From Diadophis punctatus similis (lineage: Eukaryota > Chordata > Lepidosauria > Squamata > Dipsadidae): DNA of 64,000 bases. Positions 47,931-58,862 of this stretch are shown piece after piece; the stretch's first letter is position 1, and the number at the start of each line of letters is the position of its first letter. The DNA lies in the NCBI GenBank assembly GCA_023053685.1, contig JALIGW010000004.1, positions 85,491,899 through 85,555,898 of the forward strand. The letters run 5' to 3'. A program made the position numbers and the translations under genes. Below the pieces are notes generated by a model. The model did not search any database and was not told the origin of the DNA. It worked only from the letters and a program-made list of their open reading frames with translations.

Positions 47931-48192
47931 GTCAACCTATTCTCCAAAGGACCAGAAGGGCAGGACAAGAAGCAACGGGTGGAAACTCATCAAGGAGAGA
48001 AGCAACCTGGACCTAAGGAGAAATTTCCTGACAGTGAGGACAATTAACGAGTGGAATAAGTTCATCACTGGGGGTTTTTAAGATGAGATTGGACAGCCAT
48101 TTGTCTAGCATGGTGTAGGGTCTCCTGCTTGAGCAGAGGGTTGGACTAGAAGACCTCCCAGGTCCCTTCCCACTCTGTTACTCTGTTACTAT
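47931..48192 (+). mobile_element. CR1 LINE 3' end
   Basis: Reads LFSKGPEGQDKK, shifted to QGRTRSNGWKLIKERSNLDL and RRNFLTVRTINEWN; a deletion removes the SLPPEV region near 48060. Tail CTCTGTTACTCTGTTAC. Confidence 0.9.
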
Positions 48193-49502
48193 TTTTGAAC
48201 AAATAACTGAGGAATGTCTTCTCAGTCAATTGTATTCCAAGATCCACATCCATCCCTCGTTTCAGCCACAAATATTGGTAGCTTGTGGCCTAAGGCCTCA
48301 GATGAATTATTGTGTTCCTTAAATTCTCGCATGGCTTCTCCCAGATATTATTTTATTTATCAGCCAGATATGAACATTTAAAAAAGATGTTTTGAGATCC
48401 TCTTTTCTCAAGATGGGAAAAGTCGGGGTTCTGAAATTATCCCACATTTTAGACTTACATTACTTTAGATCTCCAGAAAAACTCCCAAGTGACCTGTTCT
48501 CCAATCTTTTCTTATGGAATTTTACACCAGACAACATTCCTGACTCCAACCATTTTTGGTTCGTGAAGTGGGAAGTCTGTTTTATTGACTTAAATATTCA
48601 GTGGTCAAAATATTATTATTTTTCCTACTGAGCCACCTTGAGAAGGGTTCTCAATTTCATAAAAGGTAGCCTAAACACCCTTTATGTTTCCATAAATAAA
48701 ATTCCATAAATATGTGGCTGAATGTTGATTGTCCTATCAACTGAGTTTTGGTGATGTCCCAGTTTGAGATTGGTATATCTTTGACATCTGTCATTATAGG
48801 TCAAAATAACAATTCCTGTGTACACACAAACACAAATGGTAAATTCTGTTCTGGTTTTTGTTTTTCAAAGAGGAGTAACAATCTCCTGCCCTGGAGAATA
48901 ATTATGTTTATTTAAATTAGAGAAAAATAGCATGGTAATTTGAAACCTCTCCCTTAACAGGGCTTTGTATGGCTCCCATATTGCGGCATTATTGAACTTT
49001 GTATGATAATTAGGTGGTTTTGCAAAGCTTCTGAAACTTCATGCAAATGTGATGGCAGCTGTTTCAAAAGGAGTCTGCTAGGTATCCCTGCATAGGGTTT
49101 ATTTTATGATCTGCAACTTCTGTCCCCAATAAAGCAAACTAAATTGAGGAAGGTATAATGGTACGTTTTTTGTAAGCTGTTTTGATCCAACCGTTTGCGT
49201 CAAAGAGTGTTTTAATTTCAGGAAACACTTTTTGAATTATCAGAGCAAACGATCTCCAGGCCCCTGAGCCCTTCCAGGTGACTCTGCTCAGGCTGCAGTT
49301 CTAAGCTCTTAATGTCATTTTTATATGTTTATGTTTAGTTCCCATCACCATATTGTGTTCCAGAAAAAGAATTCACCCAAAAGGTTCTTAGTGGTTTTTG
49401 AAGACAGTAAAGAAAATAAAAACAAACATGCAAACAAATAAATAAATAAGGAAGCATAGACCAAATTTCTATGGAGATTCTCAGTCATCCAGGTCATAGT
49501 TA
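48193..49502. other. Unannotated; part is a candidate conserved stretch
   Basis: The region 48880-49140 is repeat-free and includes ATAATTATG, ATGATAATTAGG and ATGCAAATG (octamer-like) motifs. It might be an old enhancer. The remainder shows nothing, except AAAT repeats at 49436-49450. Confidence 0.28.
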
Positions 49503-49547
49503 CCCCAAAAGTGATTTTTCAAGAGGCAACTGGACTTTCTTGTTTTT

Positions 49548-49592
49548 CTCTGAAGACGTTTCGCTCTTCATCCAAGAAGTTTCTTCAGTTCT
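49548..49592 (-). ncRNA. Hammerhead-like core, family C, left arm
   Basis: Minus strand: GAA, box CTGAAGA, then AACTTCTTGGATGAAGAGC as stem II region (CTTC/GAAG pairs kept, lower part disturbed), GAAA, CGTC, TTC. All catalytic positions I can check are present; helix I is 3 pairs (GAA/TTC). Confidence 0.48.
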
Positions 49593-49607
49593 GATTTCAG
49601 AACTGTC

Positions 49608-49650
49608 AGAACTGAAGAAGCTCCTTGGATGAGAAGGAAAATGTCTTCAG
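49608..49650 (+). ncRNA. Hammerhead-like core, family C, right arm (degenerate)
   Basis: Box CTGAAGA at 49612-49618, stem II region GCTCCTTGGATGAGAAG, then GAAAA shifted by one against the consensus, TGTC, TTC. Confidence 0.38.
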
Positions 49651-49696
49651 GGAAAAACAAAGTCCAGTTGCCTTTTGAAAAAGCATCTTTGGGGAA

Positions 49697-50111
49697 GCAT
49701 AGAGCAGTTTGTCAGTGTGTCTGAAACATAGCTTGTCAGTCAACCATTCCGTATGGGAAGGTGATGCCAATGCCAGGATGACCATTAGAGGTAAAATATT
49801 TGAAATGGTAAGACACAGGAATCTTTTTTTCATTTGAAGCAACAGAACTGATCTGATAAAGTATAATATTTCAAGATTCCCCACAGTTTTCCAACCTCTG
49901 GACAAAATGAATGTCAGGCACATCTTCTCAACGGTAGGAACACGCTGACATTGGATCCAGTGATTCAGAGCGATGGTAGGTGGTCTTGACGGACGTGTTT
50001 AAAAGAAGGACTAGGCCGACATCAGTGAGGGATGGATTAATCTGGGTTCTACTTATGTTGTTATGGTGATACCGATGTATAACTATCCACAATGGGATGA
50101 AGGGGTAAATA
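49697..50111. other. No recognisable feature
   Basis: Nothing recognised. Confidence 0.4.
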
Positions 50112-50482
50112 GTGTTTGTTGTTGTTAGTCGCCAAGTCGTGTCCGACTCATAGCAACCCCATGGACAACGTTCCTCCAGGCCTTCCTGTCCTCTATCATC
50201 CCCCGGAGTCCATTTAAGCTCAGTGACTCCATCCATCCACCTCATTCTCTGCCATCCCCTTCTTCTTTTGCCCTCAATCGTTCCCAGCATTAGGCTCTTC
50301 TTCTCCAGTGAGTCCTTCCTTCTCATTAGGTGGCCAAAGTCTTTGAGTTTCATCTTCAGGATCTGGCCTTCTAAAGAGCACTCAGGGTTGATCTCCTCTA
50401 GGACTGACCGGTTTGATCGCCTTGCAGTCCAAGGGACTCGCAGGAGTCTTCTCCAGCACCATAGTTCAAAGGCCTCAACGCA
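50112..50482 (-). mobile_element. BovB (RTE-clade) LINE 3' end
   Basis: The minus strand reads EAFELWCWRRLLRVPWTARR, SNRSVLEEINPECSLEGQIL, KMKLKDFGHLMRRKDSLEKK and GKRRRGWQRMRWMDGVTELK, the well-known C-terminus of BovB reverse transcriptase. It ends with TATGAGTCGGACACGACTTG and an ACAAC tail. BovB is common in squamates and is known to have moved between ruminants and reptiles. The frame is open to the end of this truncated copy, so the insertion is not very old. Confidence 0.95.
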
Positions 50483-52683
50483 CAACTAATGCAAGTGACA
50501 TAATGCATAGTATCATGGAAGTTTTGCTTCCTGAAAAAACTTTTGGGGATCATGATAGAGCCCTTCAAATTCAATGCAAATATAATTCCAGAATGACTGT
50601 ATCACTTTTCAGACATGACTTTGTCATAATTTATATAACACATTTATGCCCTAATGGAGGCTTCTACTCTGGAATTTCATCATTTTGAGACTGCAGCTTA
50701 AAAGTCTCAACTTGTTAGCCTCTTTCCTACAGAGAAAAACATTTAAAAAAAATATTTTCTGGAGAGGAAACAATGCACTTTAATTCAATGTATTTTCACT
50801 AGAAGAGTAGTGAAAATAAATATGCAACTGGTTCCTGGCTGATTTTATAACAGCTCCAGGCATCTGCTAATCCACTTGGTGGTGAATTTTCTAATGTCAG
50901 AGTCAATAAAGCTACCGCTGTGTTGCTTTTGAATAGTATGGCTTTCTTTTAGTTTCTCCCTAAGCTGTCATAATTTTTTTTAGCAGATTTGTTTGCCTTG
51001 TTTTGCCAAACTTAATTCAATCTACCCCAAAGACTGCACTCTCCCTGGTTCTGAAAATGAAACAAAGGAGTGGACTGAGGTTATCTTATAGTTCCAAAAT
51101 TGCTCTTTCACTCCCATTCTCCCTTCTCCCTGTTCCTGTCCCTCCTTCCTTCCTTCCCTCCCTCTCTCCCTCCCTCTCTCCCTCCCTCCTTCACCCTCTC
51201 TCCCTCATTCTCTCTTTGGGCCCAATTTATTTATTCACATATTTTATTGTACTCAGTTTGAGAAAATGACAAAGAATCAATGCAATGCAAAATACTGAAA
51301 ACAGCAGCTCAATTCATAAATTCCAAGCCAATCAAACTTTCCCCAACTTCTGTTTTTGTCATAGCCTAATCTTTTAATTGATCTGTCCCCATTTTCCCCC
51401 TCATTCTGATTTGGATAACCCGCTGATGGTAAGACAATCATTACCTGAACCAGACCTTCTTTTAAGTTCTGAGATATATTTTTCATGAGGTACCCAGAGA
51501 AAATATACTTTGTGGGAGATAAGTAAACTCAGCTTTGTAAGACCAGCAGCCAGCATAGGATTCCTGTAGATCCAGAGAAGTTCTTAGCAGGAGTTGAGAC
51601 ATCTTGGCTAATCTCAAGAAAAGTTCAGCAATGTCACACTTGGTTACTATTTGGAGGGGACACCAGGAAGCCCCAGAAGAGTGGCTGAGATTTGGAAATC
51701 AAGCATCCCAAAAGTAGACAATGAAAAAAACCACTTCTGGGTTGTTGCCAAGAAACTGACTCAATAGTAAAGATGGGAACGAGCAACTTACAGTTCCCTT
51801 TTTAATTTTTCCATTGAACAGAATAAATGTTTAATTCACCATCAGTAATTAAGTCCTGAATAAGAATATTTTCTTCATTCCTACATACATTCAGAAAACA
51901 ACTTCAACTCTAAAGAGTTGAAAACCATCAATTTGATGGTAACTGATTCAATTTCATTCAAGTCAGGGGTGACATCCTTTGAATTTATATCAACTCAAAC
52001 TTCACTGCCTTCTGCAATTCTTTTCTTTCTCCAAAACTGTGTGCTCCTGGAGAACTTTGTTCAGGGGGGAGAAAAGAACGAGATCTATGGCATGCTCTGA
52101 AGATTCAGCACGGCCACCCGCTGAGCCAAAAATGCAGAAGGAAGGCTTGCAAAGCAAGAACACAACTTTCTTAATAATTGGCCGGCTTGGAAAAAAAAAA
52201 GAATCCAACACTAATTAAAATTTCAACTGGAAAAGGGACAAGAGGATCTGGAGGGGAAGCAGAACAGAACAGAACTGAAGCTGCAGAAGAATGGCTGAGA
52301 GGCTCTCAGTTCTCTGACCTCTTTTGGCACTCGGACTTTACCAGTTGAAGCAGCTTGTGAAAGACCCACCTTCAATGGCTGGTGAATAAAACTCCCCTAG
52401 AGGACTGAATGGAGTTGGCCATCCAGCTCAGAGGAACCTGCCCCATTGTTCATGCGACGTCATTTGGAGACGATGCTTGGGGCATTCCTGTCCATGCAAA
52501 GAATGGGGAAGATGAGATTCTGTCCAAGCTCTTGGAAAACTGGACTGACAGATCAGCAGAAGGGCCGGGGTTAAGGGTTGCAAGCCCTATCAAGGGAGGG
52601 GAATTGACCTGAGCTCTTTGCAAGAAAGTAGGGTTCGTGTAAGTGTTAATCCATAGACAGATAGGAGGGAGGGAGGGGAAAAA
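50483..52683. other. Mostly featureless; pyrimidine tract
   Basis: A CCTT/CCCT tract lies at 51140-51212. I recognise nothing else in 2.2 kb. Confidence 0.5.
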
Positions 52684-52895
52684 AGCCAGTTTGGTCTAGT
52701 GGTTAAAGCACCAAGTAGAAAGCAAGAGAATGTGAGTTCAGGTTGTGCCTTAGCCATGAAAGCTGGCTGGATGACTTTGGACCAGTCCCTCTCTGTCAGC
52801 CCAGACACCTCACAGGGTTGTTGTTGTGGGGAAAACAGGAGGAGGAGGGTTTGTTGGGCATGTTTGCCACTTGAGTTATTTCTAAAAACAATAAA
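52684..52895 (+). mobile_element. tRNA-derived SINE with purine tail
   Basis: Head AGCCAGTTTGGTCTAGTGGT (A box TGGTCTAGTGG), 'gtgagttcaggttgtgcc' (B-box region), body 'gctggctggatgactttgga', 'ccagtccctctctgtcagcc', 'ctcacagggttgttgttgtg', 3' part 'tgagttatttctaaaaacaa'. Near full length. The ORF at 52699-53265 spans the SINE and its tail and is not a gene. Confidence 0.88.
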
Positions 52896-53182
52896 GGAAG
52901 GAAAGAAGGAAAGAAAGAAAGAAGGAAAGAAAGAAGGAAAGAAGGAAAGAAAGAAAGAAGGAAAGAAAGAAAGAAAGAGAGAGAGAAAGAGAAAGAGAAA
53001 GAGAAAGAGAAAGAGAGGGAGGGAAGGAAAGAAAGAAAGAAAGAAAGAGAGAGAAAGAGAGATAAAGAAAGAAAGGGAGGGAGTAAAGGAAGGAAGGAAG
53101 GAAAGAAAGAAAGAAAGAAAGAACGAAAGAAAAAAGAAAGAAAGAAAGAAGGAAGGAAGGAAGGAAAAAAGGAAAGAAAACT
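52896..53182. repeat. (GAAA/GGAA)n purine tract
   Basis: About 285 bases of GAAA, GGAA and GAGA units. Starts at the SINE 3' end. Confidence 0.95.
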
Positions 53183-53227
53183 GGGTAAAAGAAAAAAAGA
53201 GTGTGATATCTTATAATTACATTGGGT

Positions 53228-53405
53228 CACTGGTGGGTTGCTACCGGTTTTCACTGGTTCGGTAAACAGGTAGCGGCGGTGGTGGGAGGCTCTGCCCACC
53301 CACCTGGACATAATCAAAAACGCTCTGTGCATGCGCAGAAGCTGCTGCGTGCCCGTGCGCTCCCGTTCCCGAACTGGTAGCAAAGGTAAGTGGAACCCAC
53401 TACTG
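53228..53405. mobile_element. hAT MITE with perfect 8-bp duplication
   Basis: Ends CACTGGTGGGTTGCTACC and TAAGTGGAACCCACTACTG; flanking octamers are both CATTGGGT (53220-53227, 53406-53413). 178 bp, internally deleted member of the 'aaccggtag' family. Confidence 0.92.
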
Positions 53406-54683
53406 CATTGGGTGGTGACTAGAATTGTATGTTAAGATACACACAGAGAGAGTTGGCAGATGTACACTAGAGAAGGAGAACACTGTGACTAAAAGTGTAT
53501 TTGAAAGAGTTTCAGTTGCATTTTGCCTTTGGACCCCATTTCAAGTCTACTTGATATGTCAGAGTGAATCGGGCGCCTTCAAATCATTCTGAAACCTCCG
53601 TCTGCACAGATGCTTTTTTTCAAACCCAAGTGAATCCTCAAATCAGTTCAAGCTGACAATCCCAATGACATTGAATCAGTCTGACTCTACAAATTGAGTT
53701 GACAATTGAAACCCAACTTGTCAAATGGCCCATTCATCTCCTCTACATCCATTTTTCATATTCAGTACAATTCTAGTGACAGCATTTGCACCTGTGGCAG
53801 GTGGGGATCAACCTGACTTTGTTGTTTTTTTAAATCTCTAGATTAGTTCAGCGTCCAGTCCTTCAAAATCAGTTGACTCAGCTGAAGGAATCACACCGAC
53901 AGTGCTGGACACACCTGGGGATGGTTCTGGAATTACAGTCAAGCAGAATTTTAAATATGGATATTTAACAACCAACATGAAACATGGGTTATTTTAATCA
54001 GTGAATAGTCCTAAATATGATAAAAGCATTTAAAAAGCTTTGTAATTTGAATAAAATGTGGTGCATAGGGGATGAGATTCCCACCATTGGTTTTAGAAAA
54101 CACAGTAATATGAGAAAATCTTGCATTTCTTTTTGCATTTAATAGCTTCTGACCTCAGAGCAGAAATATTTTGCCCAGGGTAACTCATACTGAAGAGATG
54201 CTAAAATGAGCCTTCAAATCCACCCTGACAATCACTAACCAAGTCGATGAAATGAAGGTTGCACTTCAAACTAACCTAGTATTTTAAGAATGTCTATTAT
54301 TTAAGCTCTGCAGCAAGCCTCGGTTTCTCTGGACGAAGCACTTATGCATAATTTAGAGACAGCTGACCAGTGCAGCAAAATCAAAAGTCCAAACTTTTCC
54401 TGAATATTGTTATTTAAGGCTGGTGGTAGGAGATGCTGTAGAGTAGAGAGAGAATCATATTTTCTATACAGTTTGCTGTACAGGCTAGGAAATACGTATA
54501 TAATGTCTAAACTGGGTCTCAAAAGTTTCACTCAACCTCAGAGGTGCCATGCCCTCTGCAGCCTTGTCCTACAAGTTCAGCCATGACTTTCTATCACTTA
54601 AGTAAACCCATTCAAATCAGATGGATAACTCTTGCCAGATGAGTTCATCTTGGTGTGAATGAAGGCACTACCTGCCACTACTA
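53406..54683. other. No recognisable feature
   Basis: About 1.3 kb of ordinary sequence. Confidence 0.5.
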
Positions 54684-54740
54684 GGTTGGACTAGAAGACC
54701 TCCAAGGTCCCTTCCAACTCTGTCATTCTACTCTTCACTC
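54684..54740 (+). mobile_element. CR1 LINE 3' terminus (about 55 bases)
   Basis: 'ggttggactagaagacctcc', 'aaggtcccttccaactctg', then a diverging TCATTCTACTCTTCACTCTA tail. Confidence 0.85.
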
Positions 54741-54761
54741 TACTCAACTCGACTCGCAATT

Positions 54762-54885
54762 TGGTATGGCGGTGGAGGTACCTGACTGGAGACCAGGAGA
54801 CAGTGAGTTCTGCTAGTGACCTTGGGCCAGTGTTTCTCCTTCAGGAAGAAGAAGAGGTTAGTTCAGGCAGTTGTCACAACTATTT
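54762..54885 (+). mobile_element. Sauria-like SINE fragment
   Basis: 'ggtacctgactggagaccag', 'gagacagtgagttctgct', 'gaccttgggccagtgtttct', 'agttcaggcagttgtcac'. Head partly lost and body deleted internally. Confidence 0.65.
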
Positions 54886-55734
54886 TTTTAAAAAAAGCTT
54901 CAAGTGATGTCCTGCTTGAGTACAGAAAAGAACCTATATCTTGTCCCTTGGAGCCAAATGGGAAGAAAGTAAAACTTGTTAAATTGTAATTTTGGGTTAA
55001 AATGAATTTTAAGTTCCCTCTTAACAGATTCTTCTCCAACAATTGTTTTTTATCAGACGCTGGGATTTTATGAAATTCTGTCAGACTCTGAATCCCGGAG
55101 AAGCCAAATGGAAAGGAGGATTTTGAATAACGGCCAGAATGCACTAGCCAAAAATATATATTCTTAAAATATATTGGAAAGGCTCTGTTCGAAACAGATA
55201 TGCCACAGTGAGCATTATTGCATTTTAGTAATAAACAGGTTTAAATATAAAGTTAATCTGCCTTGCTGAAAACCGACGTCACTGCAGATGAAGCTCGGGA
55301 AGGGCTGCGTCGGGGAGAAGATTCATTGAAATACGTTGGCATAATTTGTTTTCTTGGCAGCCGAGTAAAAATAGGAAAGGAAATGGGTTGTCTATATTAG
55401 GAAGATATGTTCCTATCTAGCCCAGAGATATTTGATTGGTTTTCCTTTTTGATAATCCAATTGCCATTTTTATAGTCCATAACAAATCATGGGTCGACAC
55501 AATAGGAAATGACTTTCATATATCTACTTGCGGATGGCGATTCGTGACTGACAGACAGCTCTATAATCAACCCAGGGGAGAATTTTGTGAAGCTGCAGGC
55601 TGTCCTGGCTGATAGTTATGGGCCTCGCTCCCAGAAGTTAAGACAACGGGAAAACAGAATTCAGCAGGAGTTGCATCTTCTTGAGGTCCTTGAAGACCCA
55701 GAGCCAGTGAGAGAATCTTTGTAGCTCAGGGATG
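54886..55734. other. Unannotated; candidate conserved stretch
   Basis: The part 55185-55600 is repeat-free and reads like constrained non-coding DNA (for example CATAACAAATCATGGGTC, 'atggcgattcgtgactgaca'). Conservation must be tested. Confidence 0.28.
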
Positions 55735-55774
55735 AACCATGGGGTCCTTGGTGCTCTCTGAGCTGGGCCGCTCT

Positions 55775-55820
55775 CTTGCAGATGTCTCATGACCCAACCA
55801 GGTAATAACTTCAGTGCTGG
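55775..55820 (-). ncRNA. Hammerhead-like core, family A, array unit 1
   Basis: Minus strand: CCAGCA, box CTGAAGT, TA, stem II TTACC/GGTCA (weakened), GAGA, CATC, TGCAAG. Two core changes. Confidence 0.42.
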
Positions 55821-55910
55821 AAGGGAGAGGAGTTTGTGGAAGGAGGGAGGAGGAGGAAGAAGATGAGGAGGATTATGGGGTCCTTGGTGCTCTCTGAGTT
55901 GGGCCATTTT

Positions 55911-55956
55911 CTTGAAGACATTTCATGACCCAACTAAGTAATATCTTCAATGCTAG
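55911..55956 (-). ncRNA. Hammerhead-like core, family A, array unit 2
   Basis: Minus strand: CTAGCA, box TTGAAGA, stem II TTACT/GGTCA, GAAA, TGTC, TTCAAG. Confidence 0.4.
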
Positions 55957-55977
55957 AAGAGAGGGGGTTTGTGGAGT

Positions 55978-56187
55978 GGAGGAGGAGGAAGAGGAAGAGG
56001 AAGAGGAAGAAGAAGAAGAAGAAGAAGAAGAAGAAGAAGAAGAAGAAGAAGAAGAAGAAGAAGAAGAAGAAGAAGAAGAAGAAGAAGAGAGAGGAGGAGG
56101 AGGAGGAGGAGGAGGAGGAGGAGGAGGAGGAGGAGGAGGAGGAGGAGGAGGAGGAGGAGGAGGAGGAGGAGGAGGAGGAGGAGGAGG
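55978..56187. repeat. (GAA)n(GGA)n compound microsatellite
   Basis: About 30 GAA units followed by about 33 GGA units, between array units 2 and 3. Poly-Glu and poly-Arg frames here are artefacts. Confidence 0.97.
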
Positions 56188-56209
56188 ACGACGACGACTT
56201 GGTGCTTTT

Positions 56210-56255
56210 CTTGCAGACATTTCATGACCCAACTAGGTAACATCTGCAATGCTAG
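56210..56255 (-). ncRNA. Hammerhead-like core, family A, array unit 3
   Basis: Minus strand: CTAGCA, box TTGCAGA, TG, stem II TTACC/GGTCA, GAAA, TGTC, TGCAAG (helix I pairs kept). Confidence 0.4.
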
Positions 56256-56339
56256 AAGGGAGGGGGGGTTGTGGAGTGGAGGAGGAGGAAGACGAGGAGG
56301 ATTATGGGGTCCTTGGTGCCCTCTGAGCTGGGCCATTTT

Positions 56340-56385
56340 CTTGCAGACATTTCATGACCCAACTAGGAAATAGCTTCAGTGCTGG
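56340..56385 (-). ncRNA. Hammerhead-like core, family A, array unit 4
   Basis: Minus strand: CCAGCA, box CTGAAGC, stem II TTTCC/GGTCA (poor), GAAA, TGTC, TGCAAG. Confidence 0.4.
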
Positions 56386-56580
56386 GAGAGAGGGGGGTTT
56401 GCTCTCTGTTTATATACTAGTGGCTTGCCCTTTCAGTATTGGTGGGAATGTTCTTGTGTTTACAGCCTAATTAACATCAAGATTAATACTAGACCAACAA
56501 TCAAGAAATAAACATACCCCCAATCAAGGAAGTATTAACTCAGACAAACAATAAACATCTTACATCTGCAAGAAGCCCCT

Positions 56581-58185
56581 CCAATTGTTCAAGACCAATG
56601 TTATCCTTCTTAGACAGGGAAACCCCCCTGTGTGGGTCTTCAAAATCTAATTTCTTTATCTCTATTGTTGTCAGAGGAATATGAAGCAGAATGCCTTTGT
56701 CAGTTATCAATCATTGGCATTCAACTAATTCACACAAATGATCGCAATTACCCTGGGCCACTTAAAAAAATCTTTACTAATTGTTTTTTCAATTGATTTC
56801 ACAAGAATGGTCACTTGGCAGTCAATAAAACAGGATATTCTACCAGCCCGCAATCCTAATCATATTTTGTATTCACATTGCTTGGTTTTTCCAAGTCTAG
56901 TTGTCAGATAAGAAGCATTGGGACTAATTCCAGTTAAAATGATTTATTGATCATGCTTAATCACAAGAATTTAGTCTACTAACGGTCAGGACTAAATTGG
57001 CACTAGGTAAGAATCAACATAATTTAAGACTTGAACCATTTGTGGGAACGTAACAATTCTAGGCTGATAACCCACTTGACTTCGCCTCCACGTTCTACCA
57101 CTACTTTTCTTATCCTAGTTAAACTTCTACACTACCGAATGTTGAAACTTCTTTTTCCCTGGAGATTTTGGAAAAGGACATTCACTCTCCGTAACTTTCG
57201 TATTATTTCCCTCATGGAACTATTTACAGTAACGCCAATAAACCCATCAGTGGATCTGCAGGTATGGCTACCCTCCACTGCTTTGCTTCAGGCCTCGTCT
57301 TCTTTAAAATGTTCAGGGAAATCAACATTTATAACCTAACAGAGCACATGGGAACACCTGCATATTCATAAAGTCTATAATGATGACCATAATCTTTAAA
57401 CTATCTCTGATTGCTTGTTGCCAGCCATGATGGATGAGAATCTCAGAGACAGGATGAAACATCAGCTTCTTGTTGACCTAGAAGTGTGAAAGCCATCGGT
57501 GTAAGGACTAGTTATCTGTGGCCCAGTAGAAACTAAAGTTACTGTGTGGCTTTAATTTAGCCACACACCATTGTGTTATATGCTTTGCCATCCCTAGAAC
57601 CAACCGTGTAGCTGTGAACACGGTTAGAGCATTTTCTTAAACAGCTTTCCTAGAAGATGTCAATTTTCTGTTTTCAAACATTGAAAACATATCTTGCTTG
57701 GCATTTAATAGAGTTGTTTGTGGGGGCTGAAGAAATATCTGCCCTCATTAAAACCAGAAGAAACTAAAGCCCTAAACAGTATTTTGGATATCTTTAATCG
57801 AAATTAATTGACACGGCATATGTTTTGACTGTGAAACAAAGATTGCGCTAAACCCCTGCTGTGTGGGAAATGGCCACAATTACACAACCTGGTGCACAAT
57901 GCTTTTTTTTAAAAAAATTCACTTGATGCAAGGAAACATACTGTATCTGGTGATACTCAGATGCAATATTCGATATTGCACAGTGAGGCTTATTAAACAA
58001 GAAAGATGAAAGATGAAGAAGACTACAAGCCACAGGATTCATTAGCTCTCTTCGTTACATATAATGGGTCACAGGCAGCTTGGAGGGCAAAGCAATTTTC
58101 TTTTTTTTTCCTGGGTTCCAAACAACTCAATGCAATTGCATCAAAACTAATTCCATGATTGTTTTATATTCCTTTCTTTGTGCTC
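56581..58185. other. No certain feature
   Basis: The part 56890-57340 has a weak LTR look (minus-strand AATAAA near 56945, TCTGACA) but I could not find ends or a target duplication. Otherwise nothing. Confidence 0.4.
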
Positions 58186-58500
58186 GAAGACCTGCCCCAG
58201 AGAAATAGAGATGGGATTTAGAATTGGCAGGCAGTGTCAAATCTTCGGACATGTGATGCGACACCCGGAAAAATACGGCATCCTTCACTTAATCCTCCAG
58301 AGAAAGATTGAAGGCAAAGGAGGTCCAGGCAGAAGAAGAAGAACCTCATGGCTTCAAAATCTAAGGGCTTGGTTTGGATAAAACTCAGCAGCACTTTTTC
58401 ATGCGGCTGTTGATTAAAAATAGGATCTCCAACATGATCACCAACATCCGATGGCAGATATGGCACAACAACAACAAGAAGAAGCCAGATCTTCATACCA
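58186..58500 (+). mobile_element. LINE fragment, RT C-terminus, clade unassigned
   Basis: The frame at 58178-58381 reads CQIFGHVMRHPEKYGILHLI, LQRKIEGKGGPGRRRRTSWL and QNLRAWFG. The pattern FGHVMR...L.LI.QGKIEG.RGPGRRR.SWL.NLR.WFG is the conserved end of several LINE reverse transcriptases. After a stop the remains of 'aacatgatcaccaacatccg' continue that C-terminus. Confidence 0.75.
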
Positions 58501-58519
58501 GAAATAGCATAGTGGTGAG

Positions 58520-58787
58520 CAGGGGTGGGTTCTAACTTACTTTGCTGCTGGTTCGCTTCCTCCCGCACTGCCGTGCGCATGCTTTGTGTGGCTGTGCATG
58601 CATGCGCAGTGCCAAAAACTCAGCTTCTGCGCATGTGCAGAAAAACAAGATGGTGCCGCCTATGGCACCGCCGAGACAGCTGGTTCATGGGCGTGGCAGC
58701 TGGCCATCGCTCCCGGTTTGGCGAGCGGGGAAAATTCCTGCTACTGGTTCTAAAGAACCGGTCTGAACTGGGAGGAACCCACCTCTG
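58520..58787. mobile_element. hAT MITE with perfect 8-bp duplication
   Basis: Ends CAGGGGTGGGTTCTAACTTA and GAACTGGGAGGAACCCACCTCTG (last 20: CTGGGAGGAACCCACCTCTG). Both flanks read GTGGTGAG (58512-58519, 58788-58795). 268 bp with 'ctgcgcatgtgcag' type interior. Non-coding. Confidence 0.94.
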
Positions 58788-58862
58788 GTGGTGAGGTTTA
58801 TTTGGTTTGACTTCATCTGATGAACATTTATGTAAACTGGAATGCACCTGCATAATTTTCAA

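Larger units (their letters stand above)
49503..49696. repeat. Palindromic family-C element
   Basis: Left arm CCCCAAAAGTGATTTTTCAA ... and right arm ending TTGAAAAAGCATCTTTGGGG, complementary over about 85 bases with scattered mismatches, with a spacer of about 20 bases around 49593-49608. Confidence 0.88.
55735..56580 (-). mobile_element. Tandem array of Penelope-like terminal units (lineage A)
   Basis: The unit 'atggggtccttggtgctctc' ... 'cccaactaggtaacat' ... GGAGGAGGA repeats at 55739, 55875, about 56198 (5' part missing) and 56304, all in the same direction. The last copy runs on into unique PLE sequence ('tatatactagtggcttgccc', 'aatgttcttgtgtttacagc'). Spacers are GGA or GAA runs. Each unit has a hammerhead-like core. 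No coding part is left. Confidence 0.82.

Noticed and set aside
52699..53265. 188-codon frame with Lys/Glu-rich C-terminus
   Set aside because: Spans a tRNA-derived SINE and its purine tail; not a protein.
55925..56373. Long poly-Glu, poly-Arg, poly-Ser and poly-Leu frames on both strands
   Set aside because: Pure translation of GAA/GGA microsatellite; same for frames over GA, TTCC, TTTC, GATA, TA and CT runs elsewhere.
56890..57340. Possible second LTR
   Set aside because: AATAAA on the minus strand and a TGTCAG start were seen, but no matching end, TATA box or target duplication.
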